A stretch of 64,000 nucleotides of DNA, taken from contig CALBNS010000089.1 of NCBI GenBank assembly GCA_937896665.1, positions 1-64,000 of the forward strand, written 5' to 3'. The first letter of the stretch is position 1. Each line of letters opens with the position of its first letter. The position numbers and the translations under genes are program-made. Under the pieces are notes generated by a model. That model saw nothing but the letters and a program-made list of their open reading frames with translations, searched no databases and was not told the origin of the DNA. The DNA is from an uncultured Clostridia bacterium (GTDB taxonomy: Bacteria; Bacillota; Clostridia; Lachnospirales; Lachnospiraceae). Of the stretch, positions 1 through 8,531 are shown piece after piece.

Positions 1-2
1 GC

Positions 3-263
3 ACAAGTGTTAATAAATTTTATGTGGTGAAACTTCCTTTATTTTGGGATCCAAATAAGTCAGAACCTGACATTACTTCGCTCAAAGCACTATCCCAATA
101 CTTTCAAACCAGTATTGATGACTTATTAGAAAATAGTGTTTCAGACATATCTATCACGAAGCCAACAGTTCCTGAAGAAGGTACTTCAGAACTGGATATA
201 TCCTTCTCCGATATACTCCTTTACCTGGCTTTTTATTTCCTCAATAATCAAATCTCCTTCTAA
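3..263 (+). pseudogene. XRE-type DNA-binding regulator, 3' fragment
   Basis: The reading frame is open from the window edge, so the start lies outside. The visible part matches the end of an XRE helix-turn-helix domain: TSVNKF, then SEPDITSLKALSQYF and the typical closing motif SIDDLLEN. After about residue 55 the similarity stops. The last 25 or so codons lie antisense to the solute-binding lipoprotein fragment on the other strand. A normal regulator of this family would carry on into its own C-terminal region, so the tail looks like read-through past a rearrangement point near 180-210. Regulator type is well supported; its target is unknown. Confidence 0.55.
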
Positions 264-815
264 GTCCTCTGGTTTCGCTCCTGTTTCCTCTAAATAGCGC
301 TCCGAATAGCTGACACCATTTTTTCCTGTCATCACGACATTTCCAAAACCATATAGTTTATTCTTATATTTTAAAGCATCGCTTTGTGGATATTCTTTGT
401 TTACTTCGACACAATATCCTTCATCAATTGCTTTTAATATGTAAGCTGTTGGATCATTATTATATTCAACTGTCTGTCCCGGATTAACAATATCTGCTTT
501 TTCTATTTCCGCTATTTCCTTGATTTCCTCCCATGAAGCGTTATCGGGATAAGAAATCAGTTCTACTTTATAATCCTTTTTTTGCTCTTTCAGATATCGG
601 TTTAACAGTTCTGTATCTTGATCCCCACCATGTTTTACGCGAAAAATCCCCATCTCTTCATCAAGATTAATCTCCGGAACAAGCCATTTTACAATTGTTT
701 TATTCTCTTTCTCCCGAAATAGAGAGCACCCTGACAATGTTACAGCTATGGTCATTGCAACTATCCCTATTTTCCTAAGTATTTCCACCCCCTTATTGTT
801 TACACTCCTAATCAT
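186..815 (-). pseudogene. Solute-binding lipoprotein, 3'-truncated
   Basis: The protein has a lipoprotein signal (RKIGIVAM, hydrophobic stretch, lipobox LSGC followed by SLF). The mature part resembles the first third of an ABC sugar/peptide solute-binding protein, including KADIVNPG and a segment ending GAKPEDLEGDL. Such proteins usually run over 400 residues; this one stops after about 200, exactly where it meets the XRE fragment on the opposite strand, so it is probably truncated. The start is uncertain: the ATG used here overlaps the stop of the upstream lipoprotein gene by 8 bases but has only a weak ribosome site, and a longer start at 848 is possible. It lies last in a three-gene minus-strand run after the peptidase and the small lipoprotein. 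Confidence 0.5.
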
Positions 816-1146
816 CTTTTCGTACAATCCACTGATAATAAATATCATCTTTTTTTATGTAAATCATATCAGGAACTTCATCACACTGAAATACTTCACA
901 TCCTTCATAATTCCTTCTATTAATTGTTCCATTTTCATCCGGCCACTGCGATGCTTGTATTTCTTTTTCTACCGTGCCTGTCTTTTTATAGCCTTCTGGT
1001 AATGTATGTAAGTTAGACGCGGGTCCATGTTGATATATTTGATCATTATATTGAAAAGCAGGTGCTAGCGCAAAATTTTTTTCTTTTTGACACGCACAAA
1101 GAAATAAACAAAACAATAAAACAATATAAATTCGTCTTTGCTTCAT
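808..1146 (-). CDS. Small lipoprotein, unknown function
   Basis: A 112-residue protein beginning MKQRRIYIVLL with a lipobox at CLFLCAC, so it should be lipid-anchored outside the membrane. The start is fixed by a strong ribosome site, AAGGAG, about 8 bases upstream. The mature part contains LPEGYKKTGTV, a cysteine pair in EGCEVFQCDE and an aromatic C-terminus (YYQWIV). I recognise no family. It sits 16 bases after the secreted peptidase gene and is probably co-transcribed with it, so it may assist or restrain that peptidase; this is inference from position only. Confidence 0.7.
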   Translation of the reverse strand: MKQRRIYIVLLFCLFLCACQKEKNFALAPAFQYNDQIYQHGPASNLHTLPEGYKKTGTVEKEIQASQWPDENGTINRRNYEGCEVFQCDEVPDMIYIKKDDIYYQWIVRKDD

Positions 1147-1162
1147 AACGGTCTCCTTATTT

Positions 1163-2236
1163 TTATCTCCATCTCCAAATTGTTCTATACCATTGCCAAG
1201 TTGTTCCATCAGCCTCTACATATGAAGTTGTCCCCATTGAAATAAGCGAATAATAATTATTATGGGGATTCCATATTGAATACCCATATGGAGTATATCC
1301 TCTTACTGCAAGTGCATGTCTATTATTTCCATCTATACCCCCTATGTAGAATGGTGAGTTAGAATCAATTTCATATTTGATATCGCTTTCTGACAATGTT
1401 GCTTCTACAATAATAGGCGAAAGTCCTTTTGATAACCCAAAAGATGCTGCTTGTGTTGGAGATAATGACTTGCTAGCAAGTTCTGTTGTACTTAAATTAG
1501 GATATGCATGTGCCATTACTTGATTAGCATATATAGAACTGTTAGTTTTATATGATGTAATAAAGGCAGTTACATAGGCAGCACACCATGGTTTTGCACC
1601 TTGTGTTTCTCTGATACTTGTTGACAATAAATTAGACGCGCTTCTTTCTTTTACTCTGTTCGACAACATCTCTTCTTCATATATTACTTCTGTCAAATTG
1701 ACAATTTCTCTTTTTTCAAGATTAGTTGAACACATACTCATACTAATATCATTTTCTTTCTTACTTGCAAATAACAAAATCTCTATGTCATTCACTGTAG
1801 CTACTACATCATTACCATTAGTACAAATACTCGCTGGCATATCTTGAGATGTATATCCCCTAATACTATTTAATCCTGAAACCATATCCTCGCTAAAAAC
1901 ATATTCTATACTATTTTGATGATTATAATAAAGACGTAATGTATACAGGATTGTTCCTCTTTCATCTTGTATTGGGTAATAATATAAGTCTTTCGCATCA
2001 GAATCATTTGCAGGTAATTTAAAAGGAGAACCCACAATAACCTTTTGAATATTATCACATACACCTGAATACCTGACTATATTAGCGATATTACCCTTTA
2101 CATATTCTGTTATTTCGTCTGGTACTTCTGCACTATATACATATAGTTCTTCACATGAAGCATCAGCATTCGCTGTAATTGGTAAAAACATACACATTAA
2201 AAAAATAGCTATGATGGAAATTCGTTTTGTTTTCAT
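1163..2236 (-). CDS. Secreted papain-like cysteine peptidase (C47/C39-like)
   Basis: A 357-residue protein with a Sec signal peptide (MKTKRISIIAIFLMCMFLPI, cleavage near TANA-DA), a propeptide-like N-terminal half, and a C-terminal papain-fold domain from about residue 205. The catalytic triad can be read directly: Cys218 in KPWCAAY, His307 in NRHALAVRGY and Asn323 in IWNPHNNYY. Spacing and motifs resemble staphopain-type (C47) and bacterial C39-like peptidases. The start has the ribosome site GGGGAGG. It leads a short minus-strand run with a lipoprotein gene. The substrate is unknown; the large N-terminal region suggests a zymogen. The peptidase fold is well supported, the exact family less so. 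Confidence 0.75.
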   Translation of the reverse strand: MKTKRISIIAIFLMCMFLPITANADASCEELYVYSAEVPDEITEYVKGNIANIVRYSGVCDNIQKVIVGSPFKLPANDSDAKDLYYYPIQDERGTILYTLRLYYNHQNSIEYVFSEDMVSGLNSIRGYTSQDMPASICTNGNDVVATVNDIEILLFASKKENDISMSMCSTNLEKREIVNLTEVIYEEEMLSNRVKERSASNLLSTSIRETQGAKPWCAAYVTAFITSYKTNSSIYANQVMAHAYPNLSTTELASKSLSPTQAASFGLSKGLSPIIVEATLSESDIKYEIDSNSPFYIGGIDGNNRHALAVRGYTPYGYSIWNPHNNYYSLISMGTTSYVEADGTTWQWYRTIWRWR

Positions 2237-2326
2237 TACTTTCCTCCCCGTATTAAATTTCTAAATGAATTAATGTTTCACACGTGCCTCATCTAAAATC
2301 TCCGTTCTTTACTTTTTGTAATCGGA

Positions 2327-2966
2327 TCACCATAAGCACCTCCTTGTTTGAAATTCCCTTACGTCTTTAAGATTTATTTTCCAAAAAGCACTAACAGCAG
2401 TAATCCAATGTTTCTTATTCACTTCTGTCTTTTTTTCAAAGGGCATAGTATTTAAAAATTGCTGCATATTACAAATTTTCTCTTCGTAAAAAGGAAGTAC
2501 TGCAAATGCACATGACAGCATCAAAGATAACCCTATATCCAAAACACTGTCGCCTTTTCCCTCCAAGAACAGTTTTTGAAAAGAAAGATCATCGAAAATA
2601 ATTGCATCTTCCCGGGTTTTCAAATGCTCAACCCTCTCCACGGACATATTGTATCCATATTCTCTGCGAGATTCGTTTTGTAATTTATTTAACTCGACCT
2701 GTTCTTGGGGTAAGAGTTGTTCCTTCTCGTAAAGTTCCTTACACCTTGCCTTTATTGCTTTATACCTTTCTCCTAATTTTTTTAATCTCTATACTTTCTG
2801 ACTCTTTTTGCGAAATATTTTTCTTTTGCAAACTCGCTGTATGTTTACCATCCACAATTTCATACATAAAATAATAGAGTTCATTCCCTTCAGCACCAAA
2901 TATAATAGCCTCGCCATTCATACATGTAAAACTGACCCCTGCAGGAGTTACGATTTGCTCCAGCAT
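2327..2966 (-). pseudogene. Frameshifted gene of unknown function
   Basis: Two minus-strand frames join into one longer protein if a single frameshift is allowed at the run of seven A residues near 2776-2782. The first part (start at 2966) ends shortly after ESIEIKKIRRKV. The second frame is blocked just upstream by a TAG, then stays open through LGERYKAIKARCKELYEKE and on to the end at 2327. The joined product would be about 210 residues with a charged helical middle. No convincing ribosome site precedes the first ATG. I recognise no family. The break at a homopolymer could be a real mutation, phase variation or a sequencing error. Confidence 0.5.
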
Positions 2967-3164
2967 TTTGTTTTCTTAGTCAAATTATATGTCTTAAGAT
3001 CAAGTACTGGAAGTTCTGTTATATCACGTTTTGTTTTTATTTATCGTTTGAGACAATTAATCCTGTGTCAATATTTCTATTTTATGGAATATTCGACACA
3101 TTTCATTGAATTTTCCTGATTTTTCATTTACAATGTCCCTAATATCAATGATACAAGAGGCATT

Positions 3165-3470
3165 ATGAAAAAAAATATTATATCCACAATTCTTATTACA
3201 CTTTTCTTATCACTGACGTTCAATAGTTTCCCTTCTAGTGCTCAGGAGACCTCGAATATACAGCATGAAATTATTAAGTATGATCTTTCACAGGCAGATA
3301 AACAAACATTTACAATCATTTCTGATTCTGGTGAAATATCTTATGTCACGATAGAGCCCTTGGATTCTAATTTGCGTATTAATGATGGAACGTATAAGGT
3401 TACATATACTGTTCCAAACTCATGGGTTGCTTCTTTCCACGTAAAGATATCCAATTTTTACAACTCCTAA
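3165..3470 (+). pseudogene. Secreted DUF5626-like protein, probably truncated
   Basis: A signal peptide (MKKNIISTILITLFLSLTF, cleavage near SSAQ) is followed by a beta-rich segment with KYDLSQADKQTFTI, DGTYKVTYTV and SWVASFHVKISN. This resembles small secreted proteins of the DUF5626 type, which normally run on for another 50 or more residues. Here the frame ends seven residues after the conserved strand, and its last 51 bases overlap the siderophore-binding fragment on the other strand. The start is supported by AAGAGG ahead of the ATG. Truncation is inferred from the short length and the abrupt change of sequence near 3450. Confidence 0.5.
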
Positions 3471-3638
3471 TTCCGTATCCGTCGCGAGGTATATAACCGG
3501 TGCAATTTCACTTAAGGAATCATAGGAATTTCTTAATCTGCCACCAATGAAAATCACATCCGGCTCGCATGCCATCACTGCTTCCAAATCTGCCTCTTTA
3601 ATGGTTCCTAAATTGGCAATATTTTCATTTGTCACATA
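3420..3638 (-). pseudogene. Siderophore-binding lipoprotein, internal fragment
   Basis: The segment TNENIANLGTIKEADLEAV, then CEPDVIFIGGR and SEIAPVIYLATDTELG, is the typical first lobe of an iron-siderophore ABC binding protein (FecB/YclQ type). Both ends are missing: there is no signal peptide or lipobox upstream, and after LGVVK the sequence turns into unrelated codons antisense to the DUF5626-like gene. The open frame begins at a GTG that overlaps the preceding stop, but this is unlikely to be a true start. It is a relic about 65 codons long, not a working gene. Confidence 0.65.
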
Positions 3639-4771
3639 TTTCCTCGTTTCATATATAAAACCCCTCTTTCAATAAGTATTTCTCCAATTTCTTCCGAATA
3701 CGGGACAGACGAACCGTTGCAGTGGTCTGCTTTATCGTACGGCAGGAAAAAGGAGCTCTTCTCACTTTCGTCATCTCCCATCCCTACATTCACGATTTCC
3801 ACCATATACCGCCCTGCAATACGTGCCTGTATGCTCTGACTGCACTTGATCGCATTAATCTTATCAACAGGAATAGAATATGTAACCTTTTTCAGAATAC
3901 CATAACTCAGCAAAACTTTATCACCCTGACGTTGGATTTCAAAATCCATGTATTTAATATATCCCTTCAGAACACTCCAGATAAGCCCGGCAATAAACCA
4001 TACAGCAATCATCATGCTTAAGACCATACTCACAATATCTCCGGTCATGCCTTCAGCCAGCACCTCTCCAATGACGCCCACAATTCCTGCTATAACACCA
4101 ATGAGAATGACAACGGATAAAATATTGGTCGAAAACAATCCATGCTGCAAAATCTCTTTCACACTTGCTGTGATCTTTGAATCCTGCATTACATAGAACT
4201 CTTTGCTCTCTCTTGATTTTTGCTGCATCTGTGATATCGGTTCCTGTACACCCTCAGACCCTGAATACCCGGTTTTCCCCTTCTCTGTCGTGGCACGCAG
4301 TTTTTCTACAATCATTGCCTGAAATGCCTTAGCCTCTTCCTTCTTTATGATAATCTTTACGTCCGTAGTATCTGCCGTAGAAAGACTATTGGTATCCAGC
4401 TTAACCTTGCAGGTTCCGATTGCCATTTCAAACAGATTCTGCTCCAGATTTACATTGGAAATATTTTTAATCCCAATCGCATTCTTCTTACGATTCAGTG
4501 TGTTACGTTCAATCACAATCGTATTATCCTGTACAGAAATATAGGTTTTCGACCACACAAATATCTGCCATAGAATTGCAATCAACACGAATACCGCAAT
4601 TACGGCAAGTAAAATTCCTACCCCGGAGAGTATACTCTCACCGTTCTCTCCCATTTCATCCAGATCCCCAATAAAGCTCCCGATAAACACAAATACCAGA
4701 GTCCAGATCGCACGACCCGAATTTTCTAAAATAATCGAAATATGATTCCGAAACCTAATATTATTCTCCAT
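3632..4771 (-). CDS. YdbT-like membrane protein with bacterial PH domains, 3' end replaced
   Basis: The protein has paired hydrophobic segments near residues 20-75 and 215-265, each followed by a bacterial pleckstrin-like (bPH_2) domain; the motifs IKNISNVNLEQNLFE and VDKINAIKCSQSIQA mark them. It overlaps the YdbS-like gene by 11 bases, the conserved arrangement of the ydbS-ydbT pair. Bacillus YdbT has about 490 residues and three such domains; this one has two and stops at 379. From about residue 350 the frame runs out of phase through a sigma-factor remnant, so the last 30 or so residues are not native. The pair is a membrane complex of poorly known role. Function of the truncated form is doubtful. 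Confidence 0.65.
   Translation of the reverse strand: MENNIRFRNHISIILENSGRAIWTLVFVFIGSFIGDLDEMGENGESILSGVGILLAVIAVFVLIAILWQIFVWSKTYISVQDNTIVIERNTLNRKKNAIGIKNISNVNLEQNLFEMAIGTCKVKLDTNSLSTADTTDVKIIIKKEEAKAFQAMIVEKLRATTEKGKTGYSGSEGVQEPISQMQQKSRESKEFYVMQDSKITASVKEILQHGLFSTNILSVVILIGVIAGIVGVIGEVLAEGMTGDIVSMVLSMMIAVWFIAGLIWSVLKGYIKYMDFEIQRQGDKVLLSYGILKKVTYSIPVDKINAIKCSQSIQARIAGRYMVEIVNVGMGDDESEKSSFFLPYDKADHCNGSSVPYSEEIGEILIERGVLYMKRGNM
3649..3728 (-). pseudogene. Sigma-70 family factor, last 25 codons
   Basis: In the frame shifted from the membrane-protein gene, this stretch reads TTATVRLSRIRKKLEKYL followed by LKEGFYI and a stop. That is the characteristic recognition helix and C-terminal tail of region 4 of an ECF-like sigma factor. 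Right after it lie a GAGGGG ribosome site and an ATG that overlaps the sigma stop, the usual arrangement for a following anti-sigma or regulator gene, but that next gene breaks off after about six codons. The rest of the sigma gene is absent: the YdbT-like coding sequence takes over at about 3725. Confidence 0.5.
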
Positions 4772-5240
4772 CGTCTTCCCTCTGCTCTATCACAATCCGG
4801 TTAATCCGTTTCCCAAGTCCTTCAGCAATGCGCTCTGCTTTCTCCTCATCCAGAAAACGTATTGTAACATCGCCGCCTGCCGTCGTAACAACCACCTTTG
4901 CAACCTTGAATATCCTGTCAATCGGTCCCCGCAGTGTCTGCATCTTATGCAAACGTTCAATAGGAACGATATTACGTTCTACAAACAGATATCCTTCCCT
5001 AATATCGATATATTCATCATTAATACAATACCGGTAACGATGAAAACGAAAATAGGGCCTGATAATGGCATTAAGCAAAATCAAAGCCGCCAAAATGAAA
5101 GAAATAAACTTCCCAGTCTGAATATTCTCCGGAAGAATCCAGAGTATATTCACGGTTAAAATGATGGAAAGCCCAATTACACTTCCCAGGCCGGTTGCCA
5201 CATACATGCAGCCCAAAGCTCTTTTTGATAGTTTTTCCAC
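4761..5240 (-). CDS. YdbS-like membrane protein with bacterial PH domain
   Basis: A 159-residue protein with two membrane segments (about residues 12-32 and 42-60) and one bPH_2 domain containing the family motif VPIERLHKMQTLRGPIDRIF and AGGDVTIRFL. Length and layout match YdbS-type proteins, which pair with a larger three-domain partner encoded next. The stop overlaps the start of that partner by 11 bases, which suggests translational coupling. It seems intact, unlike its partner. Upstream is a 157-base spacer to the tRNA terminator. Confidence 0.75.
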   Translation of the reverse strand: MEKLSKRALGCMYVATGLGSVIGLSIILTVNILWILPENIQTGKFISFILAALILLNAIIRPYFRFHRYRYCINDEYIDIREGYLFVERNIVPIERLHKMQTLRGPIDRIFKVAKVVVTTAGGDVTIRFLDEEKAERIAEGLGKRINRIVIEQREDDGE

Positions 5241-5360
5241 AGTGTTCCCTCCTCACAAATGTCATTTTCCACTTTAATCATACTATAACATTCTTTTTGT
5301 GAGTTTTTCAACAGATAACAAAGAGTTTGCCAGTAAAATTGCCTTGGCTCTGAATAGGTA

Positions 5361-5393
5361 TAAAAAAAGAAGCCCATACAAGCTTCTAAAAAA
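5361..5393 (-). terminator. Terminator after tRNA-Gly
   Basis: On the minus strand AGAAGC and GCTTCT form a short stem with an 8-base loop, followed by seven T residues. It lies just downstream of tRNA-Gly and probably ends the tRNA transcript. Confidence 0.6.
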
Positions 5394-5397
5394 ATAA

Positions 5398-5468
5398 AGC
5401 GGGTGATGGGAATCGAACCCACGTATCTAGCTTGGAAGGCTAGTGTTCTACCATTGAACTACACCCGC
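5398..5468 (-). tRNA. tRNA-Gly (TCC)
   Basis: The reverse complement begins GCGGGTG and ends CACCCGC plus a discriminator base, giving a perfect 7-bp acceptor stem. The anticodon loop CTTCCAA gives TCC, and the T arm carries GTTCGATTC. No CCA is encoded. It is 71 bases long and 43 bases after tRNA-Phe, so the two are probably one transcript. Confidence 0.95.
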
Positions 5469-5511
5469 ATATCTCACTATTTAATTATCAGCTAAGTGCT
5501 TTTTAAAAGTA

Positions 5512-5584
<73 letters not shown>

Positions 5585-5697
5585 TTATACATCCTTTTAA
5601 GCTGTTCCTTAACACAAGTGATATGTTATCACAGGAAAAAGGAAAAGTCAACAACTTTTTAATTTTTTTTTGCAAACTTTCCCATTTTCCCTAAACG

Positions 5698-6318
5698 TTA
5701 ATATACAGACTCCAAAGGGTTGTCACTTTCAAAGTCAAACACACACCTCTCATACGCATTAATTACATGTGTATCTTCATATTTGTCATATCGCTTATGC
5801 CTTCTCCCATAAGACATATGTACATGTCCATGGAGAAAAAACTTAGGCCGGTACTTATCCATAAGCTGATTAAACACCTCGAATCCCTGATGCGGAAGAT
5901 CCTCCCCGTCATTCAGCTCATATGCCGGAGCATGCGCCACCAGTATGTCAAATCCTTTGTGTCGCAAAAGCTGCCACCAAAGCTTTCTAACCCTTTTTCG
6001 CATCTGGCGTTCTGTATACTGATGGGGCCCGCCCGTATAACACATGCTGCCGCCCAGGCCCAGAATACGTACTCCATTGTGTACATATATTTTATCTTCT
6101 ATACAGGTACATCCATCTGGTGGTATCTGTTCGTATCTGTAATCATGATTTCCATGTACATAAAGTACCGGCGCCGAAGTAAATGTTGCCAGAAACGACA
6201 GATAATGTGGATGAAGGTCCCCACAGGAAATAATTAAATCGATTCCCTCTAATTTACTTTTATCGAAAAAATCCCATAAATATTTCGACTCCTCATCTGC
6301 AATTGCAAGTATTTTCAT
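5698..6318 (-). CDS. Calcineurin-like metallophosphoesterase
   Basis: A 206-residue cytosolic protein carrying most of the two-metal phosphoesterase motifs in order: CGDLH near residue 32, GNHD near 56, AHAP near 128 and GHVH near 164. The first motif, normally D-x-H, reads ADEES, so one metal ligand looks absent or replaced; many small family members vary here. The gene starts 2 bases after the stop of the ParB/BMP fusion gene, so the two should be co-transcribed. The natural substrate cannot be read from sequence; phosphodiesterase or phosphatase activity is likely. Confidence 0.8.
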   Translation of the reverse strand: MKILAIADEESKYLWDFFDKSKLEGIDLIISCGDLHPHYLSFLATFTSAPVLYVHGNHDYRYEQIPPDGCTCIEDKIYVHNGVRILGLGGSMCYTGGPHQYTERQMRKRVRKLWWQLLRHKGFDILVAHAPAYELNDGEDLPHQGFEVFNQLMDKYRPKFFLHGHVHMSYGRRHKRYDKYEDTHVINAYERCVFDFESDNPLESVY

Positions 6319-6320
6319 CT

Positions 6321-8228
6321 TTAGAATTCCCTCTCAATACCCTGCTGGGTAATTACCGGAATAGCTTCTTCCCGAAACTCTTCCATCTTCGGTATCACTC
6401 CTGTTACATTTTCTGCAAGCCAATCCATCGTAATAATTTCCTCCGGCGATAGACTGCGGTTTGCATCTTCCTGTACCACACCTTGCTGCGAATACAAAAT
6501 CCCTGAAAACGGATTAAGTTCTCCACTTCGGATCGTATTTTTCAACAAGTCTACCAGACGGTTCGTTCCGATTGGCAGATGCTTTGAACATACTACATCT
6601 ATGACATCTGCCGACATTCCCCACCAGTAATTAATTGCCTTCATTGTCTGTACATTATCATCATATTTCCAGGTTCCGTCCATAATTGTACGGATTAGTT
6701 TTTCGTAAAATTTTCCCCAATGCCACAGCGGCATAGCCAGACTCTGTGGTTCCTCACCTTCCATACGATACAGACCAAAGAAACGCGATGCATCTTCCGG
6801 AATCACCATATCCTTACCGGAAATCACAGTCGCTCCCGACTGACGTAGTTTTTCACGGTAGTCAGAATCCTTTAATGCAGACCATTCCAACTGCACTTTC
6901 GCTCTTGGATTAATCATTTTTGCACCTAATGCAAACGCATTAATGTTAGCAATCGTCCCAAAAATCGGATAATCTGCAACGTAACCAAGAAGATTGCTTT
7001 CTGATATAGCTCCTGCAATCGCTCCCATCAGAAATTTTGCCTCATACATACGTGCATAGTAATTTCTGATATATCTATGCGAAGTATTCAAAGAACAGTT
7101 TAGTATTCTGACATTTGGATATGCAATACCTGCCTTCACACTTTCCAGGATGAACGCGGGGGTCGTTGTAAAGATAATATTACACCCCATTGCAACTGCA
7201 TCATCGAGAATAACCTTAACTGTGTCCTGTGTCACATTTTCATAATACGTTGTGCTGACTTCATCTGGGAATGTTTGCTCCAAATGCAGTCTTCCTAATT
7301 CATGTGCATAGGTCCATGCTGAAGATGCCGGTGTCTTTTCATAGATAAACGCAATCTTCTGTTTTGGTACACTTAACGGCAGAAGTCGGTTGAGCAGTGG
7401 TTTCTTCTCTGCATTTGGAGCCATTTTAAGTTCAATATCATCTTCCTTTTCTTGAAGCACAAATTCTTCCCAACTCTTAGCAATTAACTTCTTTAACTCA
7501 CTGGCTGATTTCTGACAAATCTCTGTATAACCGTACAAAATAATAAATGCCAAAAAAGCATCCCCTGTAGTAATTGACATTTTTTTACCGCCTCTGGCTT
7601 CAAATTCAGTTGAAAACCTGTTAAATATGGAGCTGAACTCCAGACATTCGTCTTCCGTCCAGTGTTCTCCAGGCGCTTTATCAACCGCTTTTTGCAGTTT
7701 AGGAAATCTTCCTGTCTCAGAAAACCAGATATAATTAATGTGTGTTAATTCATAAAAATCCAGAAATTCAAAGTAAATCTTATTTTCTTTCTCTTCGGTA
7801 CGCTGCGGAAGAATTCGGATTACATTACCCGGAACAGAAACTGCATCAAAATACTTCAAAACACTGACACGCTTATTACCTTCCGACACATAAAAACGAT
7901 TCATATATTCGTAGGCCTTGATTGGCTCGCGAATCCCTTCATCCAGATGACTTTTACAGAGACTCGCCCACTTTTCAGCAAACTCCGTACCCTCTGCCAG
8001 AATAGGCATAAAATTAGCTGCAAAGGCATTGCTTCTTCCTTCCGTCTTTGTACCAACAATCTGCTTCATAGGAATCTGCACCATTCCAAGAGGAACTTCC
8101 GAATACTCACCCCGTGAAGGGAGAATCTCATCTAACACCTCCAAAGTGGCTCTTTGCCCCTTTGCCTGGCGCATCTGATATTCCTTCTTACCTGCTCTAT
8201 AAGCTTTACCATAATCCTCTGATGCCAT
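6321..8228 (-). CDS. ParB-like domain fused to BMP/PnrA-type ligand-binding domain
   Basis: A 635-residue protein without signal peptide or membrane segment. Residues about 45-150 resemble a ParB/Srx-type domain: VPLGMVQIPMKQIVGT, then EPIKAYEYMNRFYVSEGNKR, in which EGNKR sits where ParB-like folds have their ExxxR-type nucleotide-contact motif. Residues about 288-600 match the periplasmic-binding type 1 fold of basic membrane protein (BMP/PnrA, Med) lipoproteins: KIAFIYEKTP, IIFTTTPAF and YEAKFLMGAIAGAISES. BMP proteins are normally exported nucleoside binders, so a cytosolic copy with a DNA- or nucleotide-related partner domain suggests an intracellular nucleoside sensor. Start choice fits the ATG after a GGAGGGC-like site. 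Domain calls are by motif reading; function is inference. Confidence 0.65.
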   Translation of the reverse strand: MASEDYGKAYRAGKKEYQMRQAKGQRATLEVLDEILPSRGEYSEVPLGMVQIPMKQIVGTKTEGRSNAFAANFMPILAEGTEFAEKWASLCKSHLDEGIREPIKAYEYMNRFYVSEGNKRVSVLKYFDAVSVPGNVIRILPQRTEEKENKIYFEFLDFYELTHINYIWFSETGRFPKLQKAVDKAPGEHWTEDECLEFSSIFNRFSTEFEARGGKKMSITTGDAFLAFIILYGYTEICQKSASELKKLIAKSWEEFVLQEKEDDIELKMAPNAEKKPLLNRLLPLSVPKQKIAFIYEKTPASSAWTYAHELGRLHLEQTFPDEVSTTYYENVTQDTVKVILDDAVAMGCNIIFTTTPAFILESVKAGIAYPNVRILNCSLNTSHRYIRNYYARMYEAKFLMGAIAGAISESNLLGYVADYPIFGTIANINAFALGAKMINPRAKVQLEWSALKDSDYREKLRQSGATVISGKDMVIPEDASRFFGLYRMEGEEPQSLAMPLWHWGKFYEKLIRTIMDGTWKYDDNVQTMKAINYWWGMSADVIDVVCSKHLPIGTNRLVDLLKNTIRSGELNPFSGILYSQQGVVQEDANRSLSPEEIITMDWLAENVTGVIPKMEEFREEAIPVITQQGIEREF

Positions 8229-8309
8229 AACTGCCCTCCTTGCTTTTCACTGTAAAACAAAAAAGAGTAAAAACCTCGTTATCCAAAGCTTTTACTCCCA
8301 TTCCTTTAA

Positions 8310-8396
8310 TGCCGCAAACCGGAATCGAACCGGTACGGGAGTATAAGTCCCGCAGGATTTTAAGTCCTGTGCGTCTGCCAGTTCCGCCACTGCGGC
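8310..8396 (-). tRNA. tRNA-Leu (TAA)
   Basis: A class II tRNA of 87 bases with acceptor GCCGCAG/TTGCGGC, anticodon TAA in the loop CTTAAAA, a long variable arm (GCGGGACTTATACTCCCGT) and T loop GTTCGATTC. It lies 3 bases from tRNA-Tyr on the same strand. Confidence 0.95.
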
Positions 8397-8399
8397 ATA

Positions 8400-8481
8400 T
8401 GGATGGAGGTGGATTCGAACCACCGAAAGCGTTGCTAACAGATTTACAGTCTGCCCCCTTTGGCCACTCGGGAACCCATCC
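8400..8481 (-). tRNA. tRNA-Tyr (GTA)
   Basis: A class II tRNA of 82 bases with acceptor GGATGGG/CTCCATCC, anticodon GTA in the loop CTGTAAA, a variable arm and T loop GTTCGAATC. It is upstream of tRNA-Leu in one probable transcript following the GH13 gene. Confidence 0.95.
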
Positions 8482-8531
8482 ATGCGTCAGATCTCTTAAC
8501 CTGACAATATATGTTTATATCATATATTATG

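Noticed and set aside
5241..5397. Further gene between the YdbS-like gene and tRNA-Gly
   Set aside because: Apart from the tRNA terminator I see no frame with a ribosome site or family motif; it is a plain spacer.
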